Below, in pieces: positions 25,732-34,426 of a stretch of 64,000 bases of DNA (positions within the stretch are counted from its first letter, which is position 1; each line of letters begins with the position of its first letter). The notes beneath the pieces are model-generated. The model was not told the DNA's origin, did no database searches, and worked only from the letters and a program-made list of their open reading frames with translations. This DNA is from an uncultured SAR86 cluster bacterium (GTDB lineage Bacteria; Pseudomonadota; Gammaproteobacteria; Magnimaribacterales; D2472): positions 1 to 64,000 of the forward strand of contig CACKRJ010000001.1 of assembly GCA_902602595.1 (NCBI GenBank), written 5' to 3'. A program made the translations under genes and the position numbers.

Positions 25732-26882
25732 GAGCAATTCTCTAAAATTGTTACATTTGCTTGTCCACCACCTTCGCACATTGTTTGTAAGCCATATTTA
25801 AAATTACTTCTTTTCATTGTATGTATCATAGTCGTCATTAATCTTGCTCCAGTTGCTCCTAAAGGATGGCCAAGTGCAATTGCGCCTCCGTTGGGATTAA
25901 TTTTTTCCATTGGATAATCCATTTCTTTTTGCCACGCCATAGCTACTGATGCAAAGGCCTCGTTTATTTCAACCACATCAATGTCTTTTAAGGTTATTCC
26001 TGATTTTTTGATGGCATGCTCCGTGGCAGGCATCGGAGCTGTAAGCATCCATATAGGATCATCTGCTCTAACACTAATATGAGCAATCCTAACCAAAGGA
26101 TTAAGATTGTGTTCCTTTAAAATTTTTTCTGAGACAATTAATAGTGAAGATGCAGCATCGGCATTTTGAGATGAGACTGCTGCTGTTATATCGTGACCTT
26201 CAATCAAAGGATTTAAAGAAGCCATCTTTTCTAGTGATGTCTCTGCTCGTGGAGTCTCATCCTGAGTAAATTTTCCAATCGTTACAATTTCATCTCTAAA
26301 ATGACCATTGTCAATTGCATTGATTGCTTTTTGATGACTCTGATAAGCATAATTTTCCATCTCTGATCTAGATAATTTCCACTTCTCAGCAATCATTTGA
26401 GCAGAATTAAATTGGCTGACATCCTGTTTTCCGTAGCGCTTTACCCAGCCTGATGAACCTGAAAATGGGTCATTGAATCCAAGCGATTGACCAGCTAACA
26501 TTGCATAAGAAATAGGAATCATGTTCATGTTTTGAACGCCTCCAGCAATCACAACATCAGCTGTGCCTGACATTATTGCTTGAGCAGCGAAATGAACTGC
26601 TTGCTGAGAGGATCCACATTGGCGATCAACCGTTGTTCCTGGGACATGCTCTGGCAATCCAGCTGCTAACCAGCAAGTTCTCGCAATATCTCCTGCTTGA
26701 GGTCCTACAGTATCTACACATCCATAAATTACATCTTCAACTAAATTAGGATCAAGATCTATCTTATTAAAAGTTTCTGAAAGAACTATGGCTCCGAGGT
26801 CTGCTGGATGCATTTCAGATAAGGAGCCTTTCTTTTTTCCAATTGGAGTCCTTAAAGCGCTAACTATAAATGCATCTTGCAT
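25728..26882 (-). CDS. Acetyl-CoA acetyltransferase / thiolase, FadA6-like
   Basis: A 384-residue degradative thiolase. The acylated Cys89 lies in DRQCGSSQQAVHFAA, the GHPLGATGAR motif holds the catalytic His, and the second Cys is in MCEGGGQANV. In HIP degradation FadA6 carries out the final thiolytic cleavage. It is flanked by the IpdF-like gene (4-bp overlap) and an acyl-CoA dehydrogenase gene. Identity as a thiolase is firm; the FadA6 assignment is contextual. Confidence 0.9.
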   Translation of the reverse strand: MQDAFIVSALRTPIGKKKGSLSEMHPADLGAIVLSETFNKIDLDPNLVEDVIYGCVDTVGPQAGDIARTCWLAAGLPEHVPGTTVDRQCGSSQQAVHFAAQAIMSGTADVVIAGGVQNMNMIPISYAMLAGQSLGFNDPFSGSSGWVKRYGKQDVSQFNSAQMIAEKWKLSRSEMENYAYQSHQKAINAIDNGHFRDEIVTIGKFTQDETPRAETSLEKMASLNPLIEGHDITAAVSSQNADAASSLLIVSEKILKEHNLNPLVRIAHISVRADDPIWMLTAPMPATEHAIKKSGITLKDIDVVEINEAFASVAMAWQKEMDYPMEKINPNGGAIALGHPLGATGARLMTTMIHTMKRSNFKYGLQTMCEGGGQANVTILENCS

Positions 26883-26892
26883 GGCTTATCCT

Positions 26893-27930
26893 CTAAAAAG
26901 TATATAAAACACCTAGCTCTTCTTCAGAAGAAGTAAGCGTTTTAAAAATTATATCTTGTTGTTTATCTTCATTTCCCCAGCACGCCATGAGAGACCATGC
27001 TTTCCTCATAAATATATGAAGATCCATTTCCCATGTATATCCCATAGCACCATGCGCTTGAATACTATTTTTACATGCCAGCTCAGCTGCTTTTGCACTC
27101 ATATATTTTGCATGAGCGCAATGTAATGCAAACTTTGGATTATTGTCTAATAATGAATGTGCTGCTCTAAAAATTGTTGGTCTTGCAAACTCAATCTTGA
27201 CAGCTACATCAGCTAACATATGTTTTATTGCTTGAAATGATCCAATTGGTTTTCCAAACTGAGTTCTGTCAAGTGCATATAAAGAACTTAGGTCTAACAT
27301 TTTTTGAGCTAATCCGATTAACAAGCAACCTGTCATCAAAGCGCCCCGAGCTGCGACAGCTGTATTAATTTTCTCAAATTCTTTACTCGATGAAACGGAT
27401 TTATGAATTGAATTAATCTTAGAAAGCCCTCTCGAAGGATCATTTGAAACCAGAGGTATAAAATCTATATCCTCTGTCAGAGCAAATTGATAAGAGTCTT
27501 CATTAAATAAAAGCAGGCCTGCAGCATCATTTAAAAATAGAGGATTGGGAGACAATGGATGAGCTACTGAAATGAAATTGCTTCCAGTTTGATAAGTATT
27601 TTTGATTTCGCCTTTAATTGAATCTGGTAGAAGGGGGATTAAGTCATTAATTAAAAATATTTGTTCTGCTACTGGTTCCGGCAATGCTGCATAGCCCATC
27701 TCTTCAATCATTAAGGAAAGTGCTACTTGATCAATCCCAAACCCACCGTCTTTTTCAGGTAAGTTGGAACTTAAAACCCCAAGATCAGCTATTTTATTCC
27801 ATCTATCATGATTAAAAGGTTCTTTAGCTGTCCAGCCATCTCGGATTGAATTAGTTGAGCACTCGTCTGCTAAAAAAGACTTTAGTGTGTTTTTAAATTG
27901 AAGTTGCTCTTCTGTAAAATTAAAATTCAT
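26893..27930 (-). CDS. Acyl-CoA dehydrogenase, degenerate heteromer subunit
   Basis: A 345-residue ACAD-fold protein, shorter than usual (about 380). The N-terminal helical domain (FTEEQLQFKNTLKSFLADE) and C-terminal domain (DRTQFGKPIGSFQAIKHMLAD, IQAHGAMGYTWEMDLH) are clear. The middle beta-domain lacks the FAD-binding W(T/S)xxGAGS-type motifs and the flavin-contacting loop. It lies next to a full ACAD gene (2-bp gap), which fits the alpha2beta2 FadE pairs of actinobacterial steroid degradation, where only one subunit type has a full active site. Confidence 0.87.
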   Translation of the reverse strand: MNFNFTEEQLQFKNTLKSFLADECSTNSIRDGWTAKEPFNHDRWNKIADLGVLSSNLPEKDGGFGIDQVALSLMIEEMGYAALPEPVAEQIFLINDLIPLLPDSIKGEIKNTYQTGSNFISVAHPLSPNPLFLNDAAGLLLFNEDSYQFALTEDIDFIPLVSNDPSRGLSKINSIHKSVSSSKEFEKINTAVAARGALMTGCLLIGLAQKMLDLSSLYALDRTQFGKPIGSFQAIKHMLADVAVKIEFARPTIFRAAHSLLDNNPKFALHCAHAKYMSAKAAELACKNSIQAHGAMGYTWEMDLHIFMRKAWSLMACWGNEDKQQDIIFKTLTSSEEELGVLYTF

Positions 27931-27932
27931 AA

Positions 27933-29084
27933 TTATTTAGGCAGTCCCAATAGTCTTTCTGCAATAATATTCTTTTGAATTTCATTAGTGCCAGCATAAA
28001 TTGGGCCACCATATGAAAACATAAACCCTTTGATCCATTGAGCTGCATCATGCTCTGAAGAATCAGCTAACTCAGCACTAGCTCCTAAAATTTTAAGAGC
28101 AGTTTGATGCATCATATGGTCTAATTCAGACCAAAATATTTTACCTAAGCTAGATTCGGATCCAATAGATCCTCCAGCAAGCATTTTTGAAGCAGTATGA
28201 TAAATACTCAATGCATAGGATTCAGATTCAGCCCATGCCTCTACTACTTTTGATTGCAACATTGGTGAGCATTGATCTTTATTTTTATAATACAGCTTAA
28301 GTAACTTTGCAGCTGTTTGCTGAAAGCGAGCAGGACTCCTCAACATTAATCCTCTCTCAAAACCAGCTGTTGCCATTGCAATTTTCCAACCTTCACCATC
28401 TTCACCTAATAGGTTTTCTCTCGGAACAATCACATCATCAAAATATATTTCAGCAAAGCCTGGTTCACCATCTAGTTGAGGTATGGGTCTAATAGTTACT
28501 CCTGGTGTATCCAGCGAAACTAAGATAAAAGAAAGTCCTCTATGTCTCTCAGACTCTAGATCAGTCCTAAACAAGCCAAAAGTCCAATCAGCATATGCTG
28601 CTCTAGATGACCATGTTTTTTGACCATTGATTTTATAGTGATCGCCCTCCAAAACTGCTGTTGTTCTTATAGCTGCCATATCGCTTCCAGCTCCAGGCTC
28701 AGACCAACCTTGAGACCAAATATGATCTCCAGCTGCCATTGCATTTAAAAATTTTGACTTTTGCTCATGGTTACCAAACTCCATCAAAGTTGGGCCGAGA
28801 AGAAATACTCCGTTTTGATTTACTCTTGTTGGCGCTTCAGCACAATAGTACTCCTCTTCAAAAATTAACCAACGAATTAAGTCTAGCCCTCTCCCGCCGT
28901 ATTCTTTTGGCCAAGTAACCATGGACCAGTTCCCAGAATTTAATGTTTTTTCCCACTCTCTATGTTGCTCAAATCCTTCTTTTGTGTCTAAAGATAAAAG
29001 AGATTTTTTTGGCACATTAACTTCTAGCCAGGATCTCACTTCTTCTCTGAAAATATTTTGTTCTTTTGTAAAATTAATTTTCAT
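27933..29084 (-). CDS. Acyl-CoA dehydrogenase, FadE30-like
   Basis: A protein of about 383 residues with a complete ACAD set: SQGWSEPGAGSDMA (flavin/substrate), KINGQKTWSS, and the C-terminal SYGGPIYAGTNEIQ where the usual YEGT Glu is Ala. I start it at the ATG at 29084 (MKINFTKEQ, the family opening); it overlaps the hydratase stop by 11 bp. An upstream ATG at 29120 would add a non-homologous leader. It probably pairs with the next gene to dehydrogenate a CoA thioester of the HIP pathway. Confidence 0.9.
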   Translation of the reverse strand: MKINFTKEQNIFREEVRSWLEVNVPKKSLLSLDTKEGFEQHREWEKTLNSGNWSMVTWPKEYGGRGLDLIRWLIFEEEYYCAEAPTRVNQNGVFLLGPTLMEFGNHEQKSKFLNAMAAGDHIWSQGWSEPGAGSDMAAIRTTAVLEGDHYKINGQKTWSSRAAYADWTFGLFRTDLESERHRGLSFILVSLDTPGVTIRPIPQLDGEPGFAEIYFDDVIVPRENLLGEDGEGWKIAMATAGFERGLMLRSPARFQQTAAKLLKLYYKNKDQCSPMLQSKVVEAWAESESYALSIYHTASKMLAGGSIGSESSLGKIFWSELDHMMHQTALKILGASAELADSSEHDAAQWIKGFMFSYGGPIYAGTNEIQKNIIAERLLGLPK

Positions 29085-29835
29085 CTTTAAAATCAGCATC
29101 TCTTTTTTCAATAAATGCATCTCGGGCTTCTTGCGAGTCTTTCGATTTGTAAAGTTCTAGAGTGAAATTTTGCTCAGACTTATAATGCTCGTCAACATTT
29201 CCATGCTCAATTTCATTCAAAGCTTTTTTTGCAAGATTCATAGCAATCGGACTTTTTGAAGCAATATCAACAGCAATATTCATAGCAGCTTCATGCAAAG
29301 ATTCAAAATTAGGGTGAAGAGACTCAATAGATCCATATTCATAAGCCCTTTGTGCTGAAATAGGCTTGCCAGTAAACATCATTTTGCGGACTGCCTGTAA
29401 AGGAAATAATCTACTTAGATGTGCACCTCCTCCAAGCGCACCTCTGTCTATTTCAGGTAAACCAAAGTATGAATCCTCGGTGGCTAATACAATATCAGCA
29501 GCACCAGCGAGTAGTATTCCACCCCCTAAGACAAAACCATGACATGCAGAAATTACTGGTACGTTACATACATGAATTGCTCTGGCTGTTTTCCAGCAAC
29601 CGTCATTCACATCGGTAATTTTTGAGGAATCTTCTTGTAATTCCTTAATATTAGCTCCTGCACAAAAACCCTTACCTTTACCAGATAAAACTATCGCTTT
29701 TACTTCATCATTATGGGATAAATTATCAATATTTATAGCGAGATCTAACCATTCGGTTGAGGTCAAAGCATTGACTGGGGGGCAATCCAAGATTATTTCA
29801 GCAACTCCATTCTTAATTGTTGTATCAACACTCAT
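29074..29835 (-). CDS. Enoyl-CoA hydratase/isomerase family protein, EchA20-like
   Basis: A 253-residue crotonase-fold protein. The oxyanion-hole segments are GFCAGANIKEL and VLGGGILLAGAADIV; the active-site region is PEIDRGALGGGAHLSRLFP, which resembles the RGALG(A/G)..HL element I associate with EchA20, the D-ring hydrolase of HIP degradation. The usual catalytic Glu positions of hydratases are not clearly both kept. It overlaps its upstream neighbour by 1 bp (TAATG). The exact step is inferred. Confidence 0.85.
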   Translation of the reverse strand: MSVDTTIKNGVAEIILDCPPVNALTSTEWLDLAINIDNLSHNDEVKAIVLSGKGKGFCAGANIKELQEDSSKITDVNDGCWKTARAIHVCNVPVISACHGFVLGGGILLAGAADIVLATEDSYFGLPEIDRGALGGGAHLSRLFPLQAVRKMMFTGKPISAQRAYEYGSIESLHPNFESLHEAAMNIAVDIASKSPIAMNLAKKALNEIEHGNVDEHYKSEQNFTLELYKSKDSQEARDAFIEKRDADFKDEN

Positions 29836-30872
29836 TATTTATCTCCCTGAAGCTTATTAAAATTTTCTGCTGCAAAAGAAAACTCATCCATAATCTGATC
29901 CACAAGCTGCTTACAAGAAGGCAAATCAGAAATAAGACCAGCTACTTGCCCAGATGGCATAGCCCCCTCGTTTGGTGATCCCTCAACCATAGCTTTTTGA
30001 ATTATTGCTGGACTATTTGCTGACATTATTGACTGAGATATGGTTAAGTCATCTCCCTTTAACATTGCAAAAAAAGATTTTATTAAATCCGCATATGATG
30101 CCTTTGTTAATTGTTTATATTTCCATGCTGAGATTATGGACATAATAAATAGGCTAATTGGATTAGAACGATCAATTTTTTTAATGTAATTATTAAAAAT
30201 TAATCTATGGGACATGCCATCAAATTTTTTGGTAATTTTTATATCCTCAACATTTGCAGATAAGTATGCTTTTTTAGTGTCATGTGGCACAGGACTCTCT
30301 TTTGTCATCATAAATCGAGTTCCCATTGCAATGCCGCAAGCCCCCCATGCAAGGGATGCTGCTAAACCAGAGCCGTCTCTAAATCCTCCTGCAGCAACTA
30401 TTGGCACATTTACACTTTCAAGTACTGAGCTTAATAGAAGTGTGGTAGGTGTTGAGCCAGTGTGACCGCCCCCCTCTGAACCTTGAATAACTATAGCGTC
30501 TGCGCCAAGTTGCACAGCTTTCACTGCATGTTTTAGAGCTCCTACAGTTGGAATACAAACAACTCCTGCCGCTTTGAATGCTTGAATATACTCGGGTGTA
30601 GGAGATCTTGAATAACTGACTGCTTTAATTTTTTTATCAATAACAGCTTGCACAATTTCTTCAGCTCCAGGTTGAAACATATGAAAATTAATGCCAAAGG
30701 GTTTATTTGTTAGAGCTTGTGTTTCATCCATCATCTCAATTGCCTCTTTTGGACCTGCTGTTGCTAAGGCAAGGAATCCAAAGGCTCCTGCATTTGATGA
30801 AGCAGCAACAAGTTCTGGTAAAGCCACCCATCCCATCGCAGTTTGAATAATTGGGTATTTACAACCCAGCAT
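29835..30872 (-). CDS. NAD(P)H-dependent flavin oxidoreductase, nitronate-monooxygenase-like (IpdC-like)
   Basis: A 345-residue (or slightly longer) TIM-barrel FMN protein of the 2-nitropropane dioxygenase family: LGCKYPIIQTAMGWV, IVIQGSEGGGHTG, PIVAAGGFRDGSGLAASLAWGA, MGTRFMMTKES. IpdC of this family acts on CoA intermediates of steroid C/D rings. The ATG at 30872 has no ribosome binding site. Six codons upstream an in-frame ATT (30890) has AAGGA 7 nt before it and would add INKLTN, matching the usual family start, so the true start may be there. Confidence 0.85.
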   Translation of the reverse strand: MLGCKYPIIQTAMGWVALPELVAASSNAGAFGFLALATAGPKEAIEMMDETQALTNKPFGINFHMFQPGAEEIVQAVIDKKIKAVSYSRSPTPEYIQAFKAAGVVCIPTVGALKHAVKAVQLGADAIVIQGSEGGGHTGSTPTTLLLSSVLESVNVPIVAAGGFRDGSGLAASLAWGACGIAMGTRFMMTKESPVPHDTKKAYLSANVEDIKITKKFDGMSHRLIFNNYIKKIDRSNPISLFIMSIISAWKYKQLTKASYADLIKSFFAMLKGDDLTISQSIMSANSPAIIQKAMVEGSPNEGAMPSGQVAGLISDLPSCKQLVDQIMDEFSFAAENFNKLQGDK

Positions 30873-30902
30873 ATTAGTTAACTTGTTAATATTTGCGTCC
30901 TT

Positions 30903-31811
30903 CTATTTTTTTTTCTTTGGGGCAGCTTTTTTTGATGAATTTTTTTTTGCTGCGGTTTTTTTCGTATTCTTTCTTTGAGATTTAGCCATTTTTTTGGCAT
31001 CAAAACCAGCTAGAACATTGCCAGTAGTAAGATCATTATGTGCATGAGAAAAATGATGCCATGCAAAGGCAGCCTCCATGCCATTTCTTTTTCCTTGCAG
31101 ATCCTCAACATGATTAATTGCTTGTTTTGTTAAAGTTAAGCCCAGCCTTGGCATTGCAGAAATCTTTGATGCCATCTCCATTACCGAAGACTCCAGCTCG
31201 TACAAAGGAACTACCTTATTTACCATTCCCATCTCATAGGCTCTTGCAGCAGACATTCTTTCTCCTAAAAATAAAAATTCTTTCGCAATTCTAGGATTTA
31301 ATTCATAAGGATGCGCAAAATACTCAACACCTGGAATGCCCATACGTACAACTGGATCGGCAAAAAATGCATCCTCAGAGGCCACAATAAGGTCGCAAAT
31401 CCAAGCCAGCATGCATCCACCAGCTACACATGCTCCATGCACCATTGCTATAGTTGGTTTAGGCAAATCTCTCCAGCGTCTGCACATATTTAAATAGACC
31501 TCTTGTTCTCTTACATATAAAAATTCGCCTCCTGGCTTATTAGTATGGTCATACCATATAGATTTTCTGTCATACTCAACATGAACATCTCTTCCAGGTG
31601 TCCCAATATCATGTCCAGCTGAAAAATGTTTTCCATTACCTTTTAAAACTATTACCTTTACATCATCATCGTCTACAGCTTTTTTAAAGAATTTATCAAG
31701 GTCATAAGTCATCTTTCCATTTTGAGCATTGTTATATTCCGGCCTATTCATAGAAATAATGGCAATTCCATCTTTCTTTTTATATGTGACTGTTGGTTTC
31801 GTTCTAGGCAT
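30903..31811 (-). CDS. Enoyl-CoA hydratase/isomerase family protein with a lysine-rich tail
   Basis: 302 residues. Residues about 1-270 are a normal crotonase fold: FSAGHDIGTPGRD oxyanion segment, VHGACVAGGCMLAWICDL, and DPVVRMGIPGVEYFAHPYEL. The last 30 or so residues are almost only Lys, Ala, Ser and Thr (KKTAAKKNSSKKAAPKKKK), like histone-H1-type bacterial tails and unlike other hydratases. It belongs to the steroid-type array, 2 bp after ipdB. It probably hydrates a CoA intermediate; the tail may bind nucleic acid, acidic surfaces or a partner. Confidence 0.88.
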   Translation of the reverse strand: MPRTKPTVTYKKKDGIAIISMNRPEYNNAQNGKMTYDLDKFFKKAVDDDDVKVIVLKGNGKHFSAGHDIGTPGRDVHVEYDRKSIWYDHTNKPGGEFLYVREQEVYLNMCRRWRDLPKPTIAMVHGACVAGGCMLAWICDLIVASEDAFFADPVVRMGIPGVEYFAHPYELNPRIAKEFLFLGERMSAARAYEMGMVNKVVPLYELESSVMEMASKISAMPRLGLTLTKQAINHVEDLQGKRNGMEAAFAWHHFSHAHNDLTTGNVLAGFDAKKMAKSQRKNTKKTAAKKNSSKKAAPKKKK

Positions 31812-31813
31812 TT

Positions 31814-32569
31814 TTATTCTCCAAAAATTGTATTGCGAATACCTTGAGGATCAAGAACCTCTCTTATCAAAACAAGTTCCTCACTTGATGGCATAGATGT
31901 AATACTGTCTGATTGGATTGCAATCTTAAATCCAGTGTTTGCAATAACATCATCTACACTAACATTTGGATGTAAAGATAGTAACTGCATGCAGTTATTT
32001 TTTCCATTAAAGTCAAAAACACCGAGATTTGTTACAACCCTCTTTATTTCAAATATTCCATTAGATAATTCTTTATTCTTGTAGCCCATTCCAGACACCA
32101 TATCAACTTCACCCTCTACAAAAGTTTTTTTAGAATGATTTGGAATAAAAATTGAGTTTTTATGGTTAATAGAATTTCCGGGAAATCCTCTAACACCCAG
32201 CAACTGAATTTTTGGAGAATCATAGTTACCAATTACGCTTATGTTTGTTTGTCCAAAAGAATCTAGTTGAGTTGGGGTAACCATTGCATGTCTTTTTCCT
32301 CCCCAAAGATTTTCAAATACACGGCTATAACTCATATATCCTTCAACTTGATCTGCTGATGAATCTCTTTTACCCATTGGAGCAGGTTCTGAGATCAAGT
32401 ATGTTTCTCCATCGGTCATCATTAAATCTGGATTATGTGTAAGTTTTGCTAAGCCTGCAGCTATTCTTGGAATTAGGCCAATGCCAGTTGCAAGAATTTC
32501 TCCATCATCCTGCCAAGCTTTTGAGGCTTGGCTTATACATATCTCTGCTAATGAAATAGAGTCTGACAT
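31814..32569 (-). CDS. ipdB: IpdB, beta subunit of COCHEA-CoA hydrolase (CoA-transferase family)
   Basis: A 251-residue family I CoA-transferase beta-like subunit: ILATGIGLIPRIAAGLAKLTHNPDLMMTDGE is the recognisable N-terminal part (positions about 24-54), with LLGVRGFPGNSINHKNS later. The Glu-containing ENG-type motif of true CoA transferases is not seen, in agreement with IpdB, where the AB pair acts as a ring-C hydrolase. It is 1 bp from ipdA and 2 bp from the hydratase gene. Confidence 0.85.
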   Translation of the reverse strand: MSDSISLAEICISQASKAWQDDGEILATGIGLIPRIAAGLAKLTHNPDLMMTDGETYLISEPAPMGKRDSSADQVEGYMSYSRVFENLWGGKRHAMVTPTQLDSFGQTNISVIGNYDSPKIQLLGVRGFPGNSINHKNSIFIPNHSKKTFVEGEVDMVSGMGYKNKELSNGIFEIKRVVTNLGVFDFNGKNNCMQLLSLHPNVSVDDVIANTGFKIAIQSDSITSMPSSEELVLIREVLDPQGIRNTIFGE

Positions 32570-32570
32570 T

Positions 32571-33440
32571 TTAAAATTGTGGTAAAGGTATTTTTGTTAT
32601 TTCTTCAGTGCCGCCAACAGATTCTATATAGTCTTGATGGGTTTTATTCATGTATTTATCAGCATAATCATTGAAAGACTTTGCTGAATCTGAATATTCT
32701 TTTAAATGCTTGGTATCAAATCCATAGCTTGGAGAGCAAGATGTTGGATGTGCGCCACAAGGTGAATGAACCACTCCGGTTACAAGACTTCTCTCAAATC
32801 TATTGAATATGGCTCCATCCTTGCCACCAAGCTCTTCGGTGGATAATAACTCTTCTGATGATACAAAAGTCTTCTCAGCCGCTCTAGCAAAAAGATCATC
32901 AAAAAAAGGATCTGGACCGATAATCTGCGTGTTTCCTTTTTCATCAGATTTATTGACGTGGAGCAATGCTACGTCTAATTTGATTGCTGGCATGGCAATG
33001 AAACTCTCTTTATCTTTGTATGGTGAAGTTACAAATTTTAATTCTGGATTATGAGTTAAAACATCTGTGCCAAATCCAACTCTCGTAGGTAAAAATGGAA
33101 GATTCATAGCAGCTGAACGCAGGCCCCATTGAAGCATGCCTTCATCTAACTCCATCACCTCAATTTCTTTATTTTGACGAGCTTTTCGAAAATGAGCTTC
33201 GAGAGGAATGACATCCAAAGAAACAAATCCAAAAATAAGTTTTTTTATTTTTTTATGGGCGCATAGTAAACCCACGTCAGGACCACCGTAACTTACAACT
33301 GTTAAATCTTTTATATCTGATTGACAAATCTCTCTTACTAAAGACATGGGTTTTCTTCTTGCACCCCATCCTCCTATACCAATAATGGTATTGCTCTGAA
33401 GATGATCTAAGACATCTTTATGAGTTAATACCTTATTCAT
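32571..33440 (-). CDS. ipdA: IpdA, alpha subunit of COCHEA-CoA hydrolase (CoA-transferase family)
   Basis: 289 residues of the CoA-transferase alpha family. The signature GIGGWGARRKPMSLVRE (about residues 21-36) is the diagnostic segment I associate with IpdA. Glu100 in ELDEGMLQWGLRSAA is a good candidate for the catalytic Glu described for IpdA. With IpdB it opens ring C of the steroid-derived CoA ester. This gene pair is the best single marker that the array handles steroid C/D rings. Confidence 0.86.
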   Translation of the reverse strand: MNKVLTHKDVLDHLQSNTIIGIGGWGARRKPMSLVREICQSDIKDLTVVSYGGPDVGLLCAHKKIKKLIFGFVSLDVIPLEAHFRKARQNKEIEVMELDEGMLQWGLRSAAMNLPFLPTRVGFGTDVLTHNPELKFVTSPYKDKESFIAMPAIKLDVALLHVNKSDEKGNTQIIGPDPFFDDLFARAAEKTFVSSEELLSTEELGGKDGAIFNRFERSLVTGVVHSPCGAHPTSCSPSYGFDTKHLKEYSDSAKSFNDYADKYMNKTHQDYIESVGGTEEITKIPLPQF

Positions 33441-33445
33441 TTATT

Positions 33446-34348
33446 TTATGCCTCAGGCATATTAAACTCATGACCCCAATGACTTGGTGCTGGCGAATAA
33501 GTTGTTTCATGACTGTCCCAATCAGGCTGAATGCCGTCATATCCAAATTCAAGCATAAATCCACCAGGCGTCATCATATAGAAAGAAACCATATTATCAT
33601 TCATGTGCCTTCCAAGAGTTGAGGAGATATGGATATTATTTTCAATTGCTCTGTCCATGGCATCAACTACTTGCTCAGCAGTCTCCACTTCAACCATTGC
33701 ATGCACAAGTCCAGATGGCGGTGTTGGAGCTTGCATCATTGCAACAGTGTGATGGCGAGGATTATCACAATGCATGAAATACAAAACTGATTCAGGATCA
33801 TCGGGGTCTGGGGAAAATCTCATGCGCATAATATCTGAATCTCCAAAGTTCATTACCTGCTTATAGAAGTCATGAGCAGCTTCAACCTCTAATGTTCCAA
33901 AAACTAAATGGCCCAAGCCCAATCCATGAGTAACAAATTTAGAAATATCTTGGGAGGACTTGAACTCATTTGTATCGATGCTTCTTCCATAAAAAAGTTC
34001 AAGTGTGTTTCCTGCTGGATCATCAAAACTTAAAAGCTCCTCTACACATCTAACCTGAGCTAACTCATCACTTTCGATTGCAACTTCAATTCCTAGATTA
34101 CTAAGCTCTTTTTTTGCTTCTTCAAAAGCTTCCTTATTTTCTAGTTCGAATCCACCCCTCGCATACCTATCATTATCTCCTTTTTGCACCTGAAACCTGA
34201 ATGGACTTTCATCCATTCGGAGGAATAAATTATTCTCATCGCTCAAATCATTATTCTTCATTAGCCCAACTACATCTCGAGCATATGCCTCCCAGCTTTC
34301 TAGATTGGTTGATTCAATTAAAATATAACTTAGAGATTTAATTTTCAT
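33446..34348 (-). CDS. hsaC: Extradiol ring-cleavage dioxygenase (HsaC/BphC type)
   Basis: 300 residues in two VOC modules, as in BphC/HsaC. Iron ligands by position and context are His147 (GLGHLVF), His216 (VHAMVE) and Glu267 (MLEFGYDG); His200 (PRHHTV) matches the catalytic His. I begin at the ATG at 34348 because GAGG lies 7 nt upstream of it; another in-frame ATG is four codons earlier. HsaC cuts the catechol formed from ring A of steroids (3,4-DHSA). It is the first gene of the 25-gene minus-strand array. Confidence 0.9.
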   Translation of the reverse strand: MKIKSLSYILIESTNLESWEAYARDVVGLMKNNDLSDENNLFLRMDESPFRFQVQKGDNDRYARGGFELENKEAFEEAKKELSNLGIEVAIESDELAQVRCVEELLSFDDPAGNTLELFYGRSIDTNEFKSSQDISKFVTHGLGLGHLVFGTLEVEAAHDFYKQVMNFGDSDIMRMRFSPDPDDPESVLYFMHCDNPRHHTVAMMQAPTPPSGLVHAMVEVETAEQVVDAMDRAIENNIHISSTLGRHMNDNMVSFYMMTPGGFMLEFGYDGIQPDWDSHETTYSPAPSHWGHEFNMPEA

Positions 34349-34426
34349 TGCATGCCTCATATTTAAAATTTCTTACGATTACTAAATAACTATGTAAAAA
34401 ATATATTTAACTCTTTATGTTTTCAT

